A DNA stretch of 64,000 nt from contig CP133595.1 in the NCBI GenBank assembly GCA_031200235.1, forward strand, positions 1,302,001 to 1,366,000, read 5' to 3'. This stretch comes from Cuniculiplasma divulgatum. GTDB taxonomy: Archaea > Thermoplasmatota > Thermoplasmata > Thermoplasmatales > Thermoplasmataceae. The position numbers and the translations under genes were made by a program. The notes under the pieces are model-generated. The model did no database searches. It was not told where the DNA came from and was given only the letters and a program-made list of their open reading frames with translations. Below, one piece after another: positions 42,723 through 51,564 of the stretch. Every line of letters begins with the position of its first letter. Positions within the stretch are counted from its first letter, which is position 1.

Positions 42723-43180
42723 TGGCGCAGAACAGACAGGCATCAGTAAAATCCATCAAGAGAAGGGCGAGAAAGTCCCAGAAAATTGTGATGGGACGTG
42801 CAAAGGAATTCTCATACAGGGGGCTTTCGCTTGAGGAGCTGAAGGCACTCCCAATGGAGAAGTTAATGGAGGTTCTACCCGCAAGGGCAAGAAGGACACT
42901 CAAGAGGGAAAAGAACCATGATCAGGCCGTCCTCTATGAGAATCTCTCATCACCCGATGTAACACAATACAAAACACATGTCAGGGATGCAATAATCATC
43001 CCGTCTTTCTTCGGAAAGGTCGTAGAGGTCTACAATGGTAATTCATACGTAAAGTTCGAGATAAGACCGGAGATGCTGGGACATTACCTTGGAGAATTCG
43101 CAATGACAAGAAAGGAAGTCAAGCACTCAGGTCCAGGAGTAGGTGCTACAAGGTCTTCGAAATTCATGCCGCTGAAGTGA
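42722..43180 (+). CDS. rps19: 30S ribosomal protein S19 (uS19)
   Basis: 152 residues with the archaeal N-terminal extension (about 45 residues with YRGLSLEELK). The core HVRDAIIIPSFFGKVVEVYNG and LGEFAMTRKEVKHSGPGVGATRSSK fits S19, which contacts the A-site finger in the head of the small subunit. Confidence 0.98.
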   Translation: MAQNRQASVKSIKRRARKSQKIVMGRAKEFSYRGLSLEELKALPMEKLMEVLPARARRTLKREKNHDQAVLYENLSSPDVTQYKTHVRDAIIIPSFFGKVVEVYNGNSYVKFEIRPEMLGHYLGEFAMTRKEVKHSGPGVGATRSSKFMPLK

Positions 43181-43185
43181 TGTAA

Positions 43186-43635
43186 ATGAAAGGATATGCA
43201 ATAACAGAATTTCCAGAAAGATCCGCAATTGCCAGAGTCAGGGAAGCAGATATATCCCTCAAGGATGCCGTGAATATCGCGCATTTCCTCAGGGGAATGC
43301 CTCTTGACAGGGCAAAAAAGACTCTTGAGAGAGTAATTGCCAAACAGGAGCCGGTGCCCTATTTCAGGTACCTGGATTCCGTTTCACATCGGAAAGGATC
43401 GGGTCCAGGCAGGTATCCAGTAAAGGCGGCAAAATCATTCCTTGAACTAGTCACAAGTGTGGAATCAAATGCAGAATTCAAGAGCCTTGACACTGATTCA
43501 ATAGTCATAAAGCACATAGCAGCATCCAAGGGCAGGATGATAAAGAAATTCACACCAAAGGCTTATGGACGAGCCGGTGCAAACTTCAAGGATCTAATAA
43601 ATCTAGAAATACTGGTAGAGGAGGTCACAGAATGA
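43186..43635 (+). CDS. rpl22: 50S ribosomal protein L22 (uL22)
   Basis: 149 residues. Helical N-terminus ([20 protein letters not shown]) and the long loop that reaches the exit tunnel ([16 protein letters not shown]) are present. It ends 4 bases inside S3. Confidence 0.97.
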   Translation: MKGYAITEFPERSAIARVREADISLKDAVNIAHFLRGMPLDRAKKTLERVIAKQEPVPYFRYLDSVSHRKGSGPGRYPVKAAKSFLELVTSVESNAEFKSLDTDSIVIKHIAASKGRMIKKFTPKAYGRAGANFKDLINLEILVEEVTE

Positions 43636-44294
43636 AGGAGAGAAAATTTATACAGACGACTGTAAACAAGCTTCTGGTGACCGAATTCATCAGGAGAGAG
43701 ACGGAAAGTGCGGGATTCGGTGGAATGGAGATGAAGAGGACGCCATTCGGCACGAACATCACTCTATACGTCAACAAGCCAGGCCTTGTTATCGGAAGGC
43801 GGGGAAGCAAGGTTCAGGAGATAACAGAGACACTCGAAAAGAAGTATAAGGTGGAATCTCCCCAGATCGAAGTGAAGGAAATCGACAACCCTGATCTCAA
43901 CCCTCAGGTCGTTTCCAAGAAGATAGCCCTGTCCCTGGAAAAGGGATGGTCGTACAGAAAAGCCGGGAACACCTCACTGAGAAGAGTAATGGATAGCGGG
44001 GCAAGGGGCGTAATGATAAGGATAGGTGGCAAGATATCCGGTGAAAGAGCCAGATCTCAGAAGTTCACTTTCGGATCAATAAAGTATTCTGGTGAGCCTG
44101 CAAGGGCCGGTATGGACGTCGGGTTCTCAGCTGCAAAGATGAAGCTGGGTATCATTGGAATTTCTGTGAAGATGCTCAGGAAGGATTACAGGCTTCCAGA
44201 TGATATTCACATAGAAATGAAGGCCGTTCCCAAGAAGGAAGTGGAGGTACAAGCAGATGGAAATAAGAGCGAAACAGCTAAGACAGATGAATAA
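43632..44294 (+). CDS. rps3: 30S ribosomal protein S3 (uS3)
   Basis: 220 residues. KH domain with [15 protein letters not shown], then the C-terminal S3 domain ([20 protein letters not shown]). The last ~20 residues are a polar tail. It overlaps L29 by 38 bases. Confidence 0.98.
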   Translation: MKERKFIQTTVNKLLVTEFIRRETESAGFGGMEMKRTPFGTNITLYVNKPGLVIGRRGSKVQEITETLEKKYKVESPQIEVKEIDNPDLNPQVVSKKIALSLEKGWSYRKAGNTSLRRVMDSGARGVMIRIGGKISGERARSQKFTFGSIKYSGEPARAGMDVGFSAAKMKLGIIGISVKMLRKDYRLPDDIHIEMKAVPKKEVEVQADGNKSETAKTDE

Positions 44295-44460
44295 AGAGGA
44301 AGTTGAGGAGAGACTCAATTCACTCAAGGAATCTCTCCTTAAGGAGAGGGCATCAGTTGCCATGGGCGGTGCTCCTACGAATCCTGGAAAAATCAGGTCA
44401 TTGAGGAGGCAGATAGCCAGGATAAACACCGTCCTGGAATCGGAGGCTACCAGCGAATGA
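44257..44460 (+). CDS. rpl29: 50S ribosomal protein L29 (uL29)
   Basis: 67 residues, two-helix protein ([17 protein letters not shown] and [14 protein letters not shown]) near the tunnel exit. Start ATG 44257 lies within the 3' end of S3, which is long overlap even for this operon, but the Met-Glu-Ile-Arg start is where the family begins. Confidence 0.95.
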   Translation: MEIRAKQLRQMNKEEVEERLNSLKESLLKERASVAMGGAPTNPGKIRSLRRQIARINTVLESEATSE

Positions 44461-44756
44461 AGGACAAAAATTTCACAGGATTGCCAAAGGAACTGCAGCC
44501 ATGGGAAGGGTTTACAAGAGACAACCAGACTTTGAAAATTTCCGTCGATAAAAGAAGATACGGGAAGTTCGTCACTATTGTGGACGGAATCGATCCTAAG
44601 TCAGAAAACATCCAGGAAATTGCCAAGGAACTTAAGAAAAAGGTTGCTTCTGGTGGCACAGTGAAGGATGGAAAGACCATTGAACTGCAGGGAGACCACA
44701 GGAACGCCGTGAAAAAATATCTTGAAGATATGGGATTTAAGATTGAGGTCGTGTAA
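44457..44756 (+). CDS. Translation initiation factor aIF1 (SUI1)
   Basis: 99 residues of the SUI1/eIF1 family, which controls start-codon choice on the small subunit. Typical segments: RRYGKFVTIVDGID, and KVASGGTVKDGKTIELQGDH. ATGA overlap with L29 (4 bases), and Rnp1 follows immediately, the usual archaeal order. Confidence 0.96.
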   Translation: MKDKNFTGLPKELQPWEGFTRDNQTLKISVDKRRYGKFVTIVDGIDPKSENIQEIAKELKKKVASGGTVKDGKTIELQGDHRNAVKKYLEDMGFKIEVV

Positions 44757-45059
44757 ATGATTAGCGATTATGTTTCAGATTTCATCGGTCTAAGGGTGAA
44801 GGTAGTGAAGCATTCAAACATTAACAATGTCGGCAAGTCCGGCACAGTGGTGAGAGAAAGCGCCAGAATGATCTCCATAAGCGAGGTCAAGAGGATCATC
44901 CAGATACCCAAGGCCACAGCTGAATTCAGCATGGAAAACGGCACCAGGGCATTCAACATCATTGGAGATGCTGTTGTGATGAGACCTGAAGAGCGTCTGA
45001 AAAACTACAGGAAAATAGCAAAGAATTTGCGAATCGGGAGAGGTGATAAACATTACTAA
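44757..45059 (+). CDS. rnp1: RNase P protein component 1 (Rpp29/Pop4)
   Basis: A 100-residue Sm-like beta-barrel subunit of RNase P that helps tRNA 5' maturation. The FIGLRVKVVKHSN and GKSGTVVRESARMI strands are typical. It abuts aIF1 with no gap and overlaps S17 by 17 bases. Confidence 0.93.
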   Translation: MISDYVSDFIGLRVKVVKHSNINNVGKSGTVVRESARMISISEVKRIIQIPKATAEFSMENGTRAFNIIGDAVVMRPEERLKNYRKIAKNLRIGRGDKHY

Positions 45060-45378
45060 CAATATTGGGCTTGATGTTGTTCCGCCAAAGGAAGAGTGTC
45101 ATGACAGGAAGTGTCCTTTCCATGGGGAACTCAAGGTCAGAGGGCAGGTTATCACTGGAATAGTGGAATCTGCATCCATGATCAAGAGTGCAACAGTGGT
45201 TAAGGAATACAAGAGATACATAAAGAAGTTCGAGAGGAAGGAGACAAAATTCTCCAGATACCATGCGCATGTCCCGGACTGCATTAAGTTGCAGCCTGGA
45301 GACCAGGTGAAGATAGCAGAATGCAGGAAACTGGGAAAGACAATTTCCTTCGTAGTAGTTGAAAAGGTGAATCAATGA
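45043..45378 (+). CDS. rps17: 30S ribosomal protein S17 (uS17)
   Basis: 111 residues, OB-fold. Starts with GTG 45043 inside Rnp1; archaeal N-terminal extension with CHDRKCPFHGEL, then RYIKKFERKETKFSRYHAHVP and CIKLQPGDQVKIAECRKL. 4-base overlap with L14. Confidence 0.96.
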   Translation: MINITNNIGLDVVPPKEECHDRKCPFHGELKVRGQVITGIVESASMIKSATVVKEYKRYIKKFERKETKFSRYHAHVPDCIKLQPGDQVKIAECRKLGKTISFVVVEKVNQ

Positions 45379-45773
45379 AGGGTATAGCAGGAAGACAGCA
45401 CAGAGGATTGCCACTGGGTGCCGTGATGCCGTGCTCTGATAACAGTGGGGCAAAAATAATCAGCCTCATTGACGTGAAAGCCTACCATGGCGTGGCATCC
45501 AGAATACCGGCCGCAGGAGTGGGCGACATGTTCATAGCAAGCGTTAAGAAGGGAACTCCAGAAATGAGAAGCAAAGTTGTCTATGCGGTGGTCATACGGC
45601 AGAGAAGACCCTACAGAAGACCTGATGGGACCATGATACAGTTTGACGAAAATGCAGCTGTGCTTGTTACTCCGGAGGGAGAAGTGCGGGGTTCTGAGAT
45701 AAAGGGACCTGTTGCCAGGGAAGCAGCAGAGAGATGGCCAAGGATAGCGGCCATCGCTTCCACAATAGTTTGA
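45375..45773 (+). CDS. rpl14: 50S ribosomal protein L14 (uL14)
   Basis: 132 residues. LGAVMPCSDNSGAKIISLIDV and VRQRRPYRR-like VVIRQRRPYRRPDG are diagnostic; it forms part of the intersubunit bridge and factor-binding site. Confidence 0.98.
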   Translation: MKGIAGRQHRGLPLGAVMPCSDNSGAKIISLIDVKAYHGVASRIPAAGVGDMFIASVKKGTPEMRSKVVYAVVIRQRRPYRRPDGTMIQFDENAAVLVTPEGEVRGSEIKGPVAREAAERWPRIAAIASTIV

Positions 45774-45781
45774 GGTGAAAA

Positions 45782-46294
45782 ATGTTCAGCAAGATAAATG
45801 TGTCATTAAACTCAGAACTAAGGAAGCGCTATGGCCTCAGATCCTTTGCAGTATCAAAGGGGGATATAGTCAAGATCAAGTCAGGCTCAAGGAAAGGTGA
45901 AGGTGGCAAGGTCATAGGAATCGACCATGTCTCGGGCAGAATCTCAGTTGAGGGAATAACCATCGCAAAGGCAGATGGCAAACAGAAGGAATTCTACATG
46001 GATGCAAGCAACCTCATAATAACCAGGCTTGACCTTTCCCGGCAGGAAAGACTTTCCAGGATAAGGAAGATAGCTGAATTGAAGAAAATCTCCATAGTGG
46101 AACCAACACCTGAAGAGCTGGCGCCTCCTGAGGAGGAGAAAGCAGAGCCCGTTGAAGCAGAACAGGAGGGTTCAGAGGAGACCACACCTGCAGAAGCCCA
46201 AATTGAGGAGCAGGAAAGCGCAGATGAGCCTGCCAGTGACAATGATGAATCACCAGAAGATCTGGATGAGGAGGAAGATAAAGATGATCAATAA
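45782..46294 (+). CDS. rpl24: 50S ribosomal protein L24 (uL24) with acidic tail
   Basis: 170 residues. The first ~105 are normal archaeal L24 with its KOW motif (GDIVKIKSGSRKGEGGKVIG). The last ~64 residues are an added tail with 30 Asp/Glu, also rich in Pro, Ala and Ser and clearly disordered. The S4e gene starts 11 bases before its stop. The tail is inside an otherwise tight operon and reads in one clean frame. Confidence 0.95.
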   Translation: MFSKINVSLNSELRKRYGLRSFAVSKGDIVKIKSGSRKGEGGKVIGIDHVSGRISVEGITIAKADGKQKEFYMDASNLIITRLDLSRQERLSRIRKIAELKKISIVEPTPEELAPPEEEKAEPVEAEQEGSEETTPAEAQIEEQESADEPASDNDESPEDLDEEEDKDDQ

Positions 46295-46991
46295 AACCAA
46301 GAGACTCATGGTATCACGATCCGTTAAGATAGCCAGGAAGGAACACTTCTGGGCTGCAACCCCCACAAGCGGAAGGCACAGCAAGGAGGATTCAGTGCCG
46401 CTGCTTATCGTGATGAGGGACTATCTTAAACACGGTGACAAGGAAAGAGAAATCACCAGAATGCTGAACAACGGCCTGGTGAAGGTGGATGGGAAGGTAG
46501 TGAAAAACAGGAGAACCGCGCTTGGGTTCCTGGATGTGATATCCATAGATTCCCTGAAGCTGTACTACAGGATACTGTTTGACAACAAGGGAAGGCTTAT
46601 CGTACTCCCGGAAGACGAGAAGAACAGCACCCTTAAACCAAAGAAGGTAACAAACAAGATTACTGTCACCGGCGGGAAGACTCAACTGGTCTTCAATGAC
46701 GGCGAGAACCTGATAACAGAAGAGAAGGGCATATCAACAGGAGACGTGGTTCTTATGAAACTCCCCGAAAAGAAGATTGACCAGGTTCTCAAGATGCAAC
46801 CCGGGAACAAGGCCTTCCTCACCGGAGGAGAGCACGTGGGTTCCATAGGCACCATTAAGAAGATTGAGATAAAGGAATCCTCGGGAAAGAACCTTATTCA
46901 TTTCGAGGAGGGCTTTACCACCGTATCGGACTACGCGTTCGTTGTTGGAAGTCCAAAGTACACTTTCCATCTACCTGGAGGTGAGCAGTAA
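46284..46991 (+). CDS. rps4e: 30S ribosomal protein S4e
   Basis: 235 residues. S4 RNA-binding domain, an S4e central domain and a C-terminal KOW segment (EHVGSIGTIKKIEI). ATG 46284 is chosen: homologues begin near Asn-Lys-Thr-Lys-Arg-Leu-Met; a much longer in-frame extension back to 46152 lies antisense in meaning to the L24 tail and is rejected. Confidence 0.95.
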   Translation: MINKTKRLMVSRSVKIARKEHFWAATPTSGRHSKEDSVPLLIVMRDYLKHGDKEREITRMLNNGLVKVDGKVVKNRRTALGFLDVISIDSLKLYYRILFDNKGRLIVLPEDEKNSTLKPKKVTNKITVTGGKTQLVFNDGENLITEEKGISTGDVVLMKLPEKKIDQVLKMQPGNKAFLTGGEHVGSIGTIKKIEIKESSGKNLIHFEEGFTTVSDYAFVVGSPKYTFHLPGGEQ

Positions 46992-47539
46992 TGCCGAGAA
47001 AGAAGCAGGAAGTTACTGCTGAAACTGTAAATGAGATGCGTCAGGTCGTACTGGACAAGGTAGTTGTAAACATCGGTGCAGGCGCAGCAGGAGAAAGACT
47101 CAACAAGGCCGCAAGAGTGGTCGAGATGCTCACGAAGCACAAGCCTGTTTTCACCACTGCAAAGAAGACAGTCAGAGATTTCAACATAAGAAAAGGTCTC
47201 CAGATAGGCACAAAGGTGACCCTGAGGAAGAAGGATGCAGAAGATTTCCTCAAGCGTGCACTCTATGCCAGGGATTTCAAAATCCAGAGCTATTCGTTTG
47301 ATCAGCAGGGAAATGCATACTTCGGAATTCCAGATTATACAGAATTCGAGGGCATGAAATATGATCCTGAGATCGGGATATTCGGCCTGGATGTCGCAGT
47401 AGTGCTCAAGAGAAAGGGTGGTTACAGGGTCCGAAGAAGGAGAATCGAATCCAAGGGCCTGCCAGCTACAATGAAGATTTCTAAGGAAGAATCAATGAAG
47501 TTCCTAGAGGAAAACTTCAAGGTCAATATTATAAGGTGA
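46991..47539 (+). CDS. rpl5: 50S ribosomal protein L5 (uL5)
   Basis: 182 residues. [35 protein letters not shown] and the [21 protein letters not shown] region are typical; binds 5S rRNA. One-base overlap with S4e. Confidence 0.98.
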   Translation: MPRKKQEVTAETVNEMRQVVLDKVVVNIGAGAAGERLNKAARVVEMLTKHKPVFTTAKKTVRDFNIRKGLQIGTKVTLRKKDAEDFLKRALYARDFKIQSYSFDQQGNAYFGIPDYTEFEGMKYDPEIGIFGLDVAVVLKRKGGYRVRRRRIESKGLPATMKISKEESMKFLEENFKVNIIR

Positions 47540-47543
47540 TCAA

Positions 47544-47705
47544 ATGTCACAGGTAAAACTTGAACCAAAGAGAAAATTCGGCCACAAGGAAGGCTGCGTA
47601 AGATGCGGCAGAAAGAGGGGCATGGTCAGAAGGTACGGTCTGAGACTGTGCAGGCAGTGCTTCAGGGAAACAGCCCCGTCGCTGGGCTTCAGGAAGTACA
47701 GTTGA
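47544..47705 (+). CDS. rps14: 30S ribosomal protein S14 (uS14), zinc type
   Basis: A 53-residue protein. Zinc ligands CVRC and CRQC flank a basic stretch, and it ends [12 protein letters not shown] as archaeal S14 does. SD-like AAGGTGATC precedes ATG 47544. Confidence 0.95.
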   Translation: MSQVKLEPKRKFGHKEGCVRCGRKRGMVRRYGLRLCRQCFRETAPSLGFRKYS

Positions 47706-47714
47706 GGTGAATTA

Positions 47715-48104
47715 ATGAGACACGATCCGCTTAATGATATAATTAACAGCATAAAGAACGCATCCAGAATTGGGAAGAGAGAGATAGAGGCAGAACCGGC
47801 AGCAAACCTTATCGGGAGGGTGCTGAAGGTTATGCAGGATTACAACTACCTGAAGAGCTTCGAGGTAGTGGATGAGAATCGGGGCGGCAAGCTGAAGATA
47901 GTTCTCAGCAACACCATAAACAACTGTGGTGTGATAAAGCCGAGACTGCCCGTGAAGAAAGCCAATCTCGACAAGTATGAGGCAAGGTATCTTCCTGCAC
48001 AGGACTTTGGCATTCTCATACTGACCACAACAAAGGGTGTAATGAGTCACATAGAAGCAAGGGAACAGGGTCTTGGAGGAAAGCTCCTGGCTTATGTTTA
48101 TTGA
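47715..48104 (+). CDS. rps8: 30S ribosomal protein S8 (uS8)
   Basis: 129 residues. DPLNDIINSIKNASRIGKRE at the N-terminus and FGILILTTTKGVMSHIEA with GGKLLAYVY at the end are diagnostic. Confidence 0.98.
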   Translation: MRHDPLNDIINSIKNASRIGKREIEAEPAANLIGRVLKVMQDYNYLKSFEVVDENRGGKLKIVLSNTINNCGVIKPRLPVKKANLDKYEARYLPAQDFGILILTTTKGVMSHIEAREQGLGGKLLAYVY

Positions 48105-48116
48105 GGTGTTTGAAAG

Positions 48117-48647
48117 ATGATAGAATGGAAGGAAACGTGGACATATGAGATTCCATCCGGCGTTACCCTTTCTCTCAAGGACGGGGATATATCGGTCAAG
48201 GGCAAGCTTGGCGAGACCAGGCGCGTGTTCAGGGACAATTACGTTCGAGTAGAAAGCGAAGGGAAGAAGGTAAGGATACTCATCAGCAAGGACAACAGGA
48301 GGAACAGAGGTATCTCAGGAACATGGGCCTCAGAGATAAAGAATATGGCAACCGGAGTGCTGAATGGCTTTGAGTATGAGATGAAGATAGACTACACCCA
48401 TTTTCCAATGAGGGTTTCAGTTAAGGGAAACAGCGTACTCATTGAGAATTTCCTGGGCGAGAGATCCCCAAGGACGGCGCTTATAATGGGCAACACCAAA
48501 GTAAGCGTGAAAGGTGACAGGGTTTTCATAAACGGCATTGACAAAAGGGACCTGGGCCACACTGCTGCAAACATTGAGAAGGCAACCATGATAAAGGGAT
48601 TCGATCTGAGGGTATTCCAGGACGGAATATACCTTCTCAAGGAGTGA
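48117..48647 (+). CDS. rpl6: 50S ribosomal protein L6 (uL6)
   Basis: 176 residues in two related domains, starting YEIPSGVTLSLKDGDISVKG; the second holds GNTKVSVKGDRVFINGIDK. Located at the factor-binding site. Confidence 0.97.
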   Translation: MIEWKETWTYEIPSGVTLSLKDGDISVKGKLGETRRVFRDNYVRVESEGKKVRILISKDNRRNRGISGTWASEIKNMATGVLNGFEYEMKIDYTHFPMRVSVKGNSVLIENFLGERSPRTALIMGNTKVSVKGDRVFINGIDKRDLGHTAANIEKATMIKGFDLRVFQDGIYLLKE

Positions 48648-48653
48648 TGATGT

Positions 48654-49061
48654 ATGAGTAACATTAAACCTAAACTCACAGAAACTGAAAAAAAGATGCT
48701 GAAGAGGAAGAACCGGGATGCCATGAGAAGAGTTGAGTTCAGGCGCCAGGAGTGGTTCAGATACAAGAAGCTTGGCGATTCCTGGAGAAAACCCAGAGGA
48801 AAGCATTCAAAGCAGAGAGAACACCAGGCCAGAAGGCCACCGGTTGTTGACGCAGGATTCAGGACAGCAGCCTCCGTAAGGGGCCTGCATCCATCAGGCT
48901 TCAGGGAACAGATGGTCTACACACCATCAGATCTGGAGAAGCTTGACCCCATGCGTGAAGCAGCGAGGATCGGGGCATCAGTCGGATCAAGGAAGAGAGA
49001 AATGATAGAGGAAAAGGCTGCAGAGCTGAACATAAGAGTACTCAACCCGGAGGTGGAGTAA
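48654..49061 (+). CDS. rpl32e: 50S ribosomal protein L32e
   Basis: 135 residues. FRRQEW and [20 protein letters not shown] are the L32e core; [21 protein letters not shown] follows. Archaeal/eukaryotic protein. Confidence 0.97.
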   Translation: MSNIKPKLTETEKKMLKRKNRDAMRRVEFRRQEWFRYKKLGDSWRKPRGKHSKQREHQARRPPVVDAGFRTAASVRGLHPSGFREQMVYTPSDLEKLDPMREAARIGASVGSRKREMIEEKAAELNIRVLNPEVE

Positions 49062-49062
49062 C

Positions 49063-49518
49063 ATGAAATTGAACACAGCCAGAAGACTGGCAGCAGATGA
49101 ATTCAAATCCGGGCTATCAAGGGTATGGGTTGACACCAACAGCATAGACCAGGTCATGGAAGCAGCATCAAGGCAGGATATAAGGGACCTCATAAGGAGA
49201 AACGTAATCCAGGTGAAGCAGAAGAAAGGAAATTCAAATGCACGCCTGAAGAAGAGGGTAGTCCAGAGGTCAAAGGAACGAAGAAGAGGGCCTGGTTCAA
49301 TCAAGGGAACAAAATATGCAAGATTCCCAAGAAAGGACAGATGGATTAAAACCATCAGGGCACTCAGGGACGAACTCAGGACAATGAAGAAGGACAACAG
49401 GATTGATGCCAAGACATTCAGGAAGTTCTACGTCCAGGTGAAGGGCGGGAACATACATTCAAGGGCTCAGCTGGTGCAGCACATGAAGTCCTCGGGTTAT
49501 CTGGGTGATCAGAAATGA
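49063..49518 (+). CDS. rpl19e: 50S ribosomal protein L19e
   Basis: 151 residues, mostly helical and basic. LNTARRLAADEFKSGLSRVW and RRRGPGSIKGTKYARFPRK are characteristic. Confidence 0.97.
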   Translation: MKLNTARRLAADEFKSGLSRVWVDTNSIDQVMEAASRQDIRDLIRRNVIQVKQKKGNSNARLKKRVVQRSKERRRGPGSIKGTKYARFPRKDRWIKTIRALRDELRTMKKDNRIDAKTFRKFYVQVKGGNIHSRAQLVQHMKSSGYLGDQK

Positions 49519-50003
49519 TGTACAGTGTGATGAAAAGAAGGAGAGAGGGAGTTACAAACTACCACAAAAGACTGAAGCTCCTGATGTCCGGTCTTCCAAG
49601 ACTGGTGGTCAGGCCATCAAATAAGGGCATGACAGCGCAGCTTGTGAATTACTCGGAGGGAGGAGACGTTGTCATTGCTACTGTCACCGAAAAGTCACTG
49701 AAAAAGCTGGGACTGGAAGTTGACGGGAACAGCGTTCCGGTATCATACCTGGTTGGATATGCACTTGGGCTGAAATGCAAGAAGAAGAAAGTAAAGAATG
49801 CAATACTGGATTCTGGGCGATACAACATAATCAAAGGCGGAAGAATTTCAGCTGTTCTGAAAGGCGTGGTTGATGCCGGGGTCAAGGTGCCCCATGAAGC
49901 ATCCGTGTTCCCCAAGAAGGACAGGCTGAGCGGGAAGCACCTCAAAAACGGTGCAGCAATAAAGATTGACGAAATGAAGAAATTACTGGAGGAAAAGATA
50001 TGA
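49515..50003 (+). CDS. rpl18: 50S ribosomal protein L18 (uL18)
   Basis: 162 residues. RRREGVTNYHKRLKLLMSGLPRLVVR identifies archaeal L18, which binds 5S rRNA. 4-base overlaps with both L19e and S5. Confidence 0.97.
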   Translation: MMYSVMKRRREGVTNYHKRLKLLMSGLPRLVVRPSNKGMTAQLVNYSEGGDVVIATVTEKSLKKLGLEVDGNSVPVSYLVGYALGLKCKKKKVKNAILDSGRYNIIKGGRISAVLKGVVDAGVKVPHEASVFPKKDRLSGKHLKNGAAIKIDEMKKLLEEKI

Positions 50004-50668
50004 GCGAGGAAACCTGGATACCAACCACACAGCTGGGAAAGATGGTTGCATCCGGACAGATTAAAACCATGTCAGAGGCGCTGAGGACAAAACTGCCCCT
50101 GAAGGAATACCAGATAGTGGATTACCTGCTTCCGGAGATAAAGGACGAGGTCATAGACATAGAGCGGGCACAGAGGATGACTGACTCAGGTCGTCGAATG
50201 AATTACTCCGTTACTGCAGTCGTGGGAAACGAGGACGGATTCATAGGCCTCGGCCGGGGGAAGGCAAAGGAGGCTGCTCCTGCCATAAGGAAAGCAATTA
50301 ACAATGCCAAGTTAAACATAATGGAAATCCGCAGGGGATGCGGTTCATGGGAATGCGGATGCGGACGTGCACATTCCCTGCCGTTCCTGGTAAAGGGAAA
50401 GTCAGGATCAGTTGAGGTAACACTCAAGCCTGCACCGCAGGGTGTTGGAAGGGCAGTGGGCGATATTGCCAAGATAGTACTTAGAATGGCGGGAATTGAA
50501 GATGCATGGGGTTTCGCCGATGGGCACACAAAGACAACGGTCAATTACGCCCTGGCGGCCTTTGACGCAATGAGGCAGACATCAAAGATGAAGGTCAATC
50601 AGTCTCTGAAGATCAGTACGCCTATTTACGTGGGGAGTGTAGCAAATGCTGGCAGTAATAAGGATTAG
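50000..50668 (+). CDS. rps5: 30S ribosomal protein S5 (uS5)
   Basis: 222 residues. Double-stranded RNA-binding type domain (YSVTAVVGNEDGFIGLGRGKAK) and the C-terminal domain with GVGRAVGDIAKIVLRMAGIEDAWG. Involved in decoding accuracy. Confidence 0.98.
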   Translation: MSEETWIPTTQLGKMVASGQIKTMSEALRTKLPLKEYQIVDYLLPEIKDEVIDIERAQRMTDSGRRMNYSVTAVVGNEDGFIGLGRGKAKEAAPAIRKAINNAKLNIMEIRRGCGSWECGCGRAHSLPFLVKGKSGSVEVTLKPAPQGVGRAVGDIAKIVLRMAGIEDAWGFADGHTKTTVNYALAAFDAMRQTSKMKVNQSLKISTPIYVGSVANAGSNKD

Positions 50669-51137
50669 AGGAACAACGGGCATAAGGCCGGCAGCAGCAA
50701 AAACTGCCGAACTCATGAGGCTGAACAGGATCAACCATATGGTCCTTGTTGAAGATAACGATGTGAACAGGGGCATGCTGCAGAAAGTCAAGGACTATGT
50801 TACCTGGGGTGAAGTTGATGATGCAACTGTGGAGATGATTCTTAAATACAGGGCTCAGCTCAAGGGCCACAACCCTTTGATGGAAGAAGAGCTGAAGGAT
50901 ATCTCAGGTTACGAGACGTTTAAGGACCTCGCATCTGCAATAAACCAGGGGAAAATCAAATTCAAGGATATCCGTGACATTGTCCCGGTGGTAAGGCTTA
51001 ACCCTCCCAAGGGAGGATACGAGGCTGTCAGGAAACCTGTTGGACAGGGTGGATCTGCAGGTTACAGGGGCAAGGATATCAACAGGCTTATCCTGGCCAT
51101 GCTGAAATCAGGAGTTGATCTAAATGGTAAGAACTAG
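50646..51137 (+). CDS. rpl30: 50S ribosomal protein L30 (uL30)
   Basis: 163 residues, long archaeal form. AVIRIRGTTGIRPAAAKTAELMRL and the NHMVLVEDND strand are typical. Overlaps S5 by 23 and L15 by 14 bases. Confidence 0.97.
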   Translation: MLAVIRIRGTTGIRPAAAKTAELMRLNRINHMVLVEDNDVNRGMLQKVKDYVTWGEVDDATVEMILKYRAQLKGHNPLMEEELKDISGYETFKDLASAINQGKIKFKDIRDIVPVVRLNPPKGGYEAVRKPVGQGGSAGYRGKDINRLILAMLKSGVDLNGKN

Positions 51138-51564
51138 GACAAAGAAACTGAGAGGCGGACATTACGGTCGTGGAATGAAATCCGGCCGTGGAAAAGGTAA
51201 GAAAGGCGGCTCCGGGATGGCAGGACTTGGCAAGCACAGATGGGTCTGGCTCCTGAAGAACGACAGGGACCATTTCGGTGTCCATGGATTCACAAGCCAC
51301 CATCAGGGCAATATAGAAATACCTTTGACACTCAATCAGCTCGATGCAAATCTGAACAGTTTCAGATCACAGGGATTTGCAAAGGAAGAAGGTGGAAAAC
51401 TGGTCGTGGATCTAGGCGCGGCTGGTTATACCAAGCTTCTGGGATCTGGGGACTTCAGGATTAAATCTACCATAAGAGTCGGCAAGGTAACCGAAAAAGC
51501 ATTAAGCAAGCTTTCATCTCAGGGCATTACGGTAGAGACTGATGGCGGACATTCAGAGGAATAA
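51124..51564 (+). CDS. rpl15: 50S ribosomal protein L15 (uL15)
   Basis: 146 residues. RTKKLRGGHYGRGMKSGRGKGKKGGSG at the N-terminus (here split) and the KHRWVWL segment are typical. Overlaps secY by 23 bases. Confidence 0.96.
   Translation: MVRTRTKKLRGGHYGRGMKSGRGKGKKGGSGMAGLGKHRWVWLLKNDRDHFGVHGFTSHHQGNIEIPLTLNQLDANLNSFRSQGFAKEEGGKLVVDLGAAGYTKLLGSGDFRIKSTIRVGKVTEKALSKLSSQGITVETDGGHSEE

Noticed and set aside
46152-46283. Longer N-terminus for S4e
   Set aside because: The extension overlaps the whole acidic tail of L24 in another frame and does not match S4e homologues.
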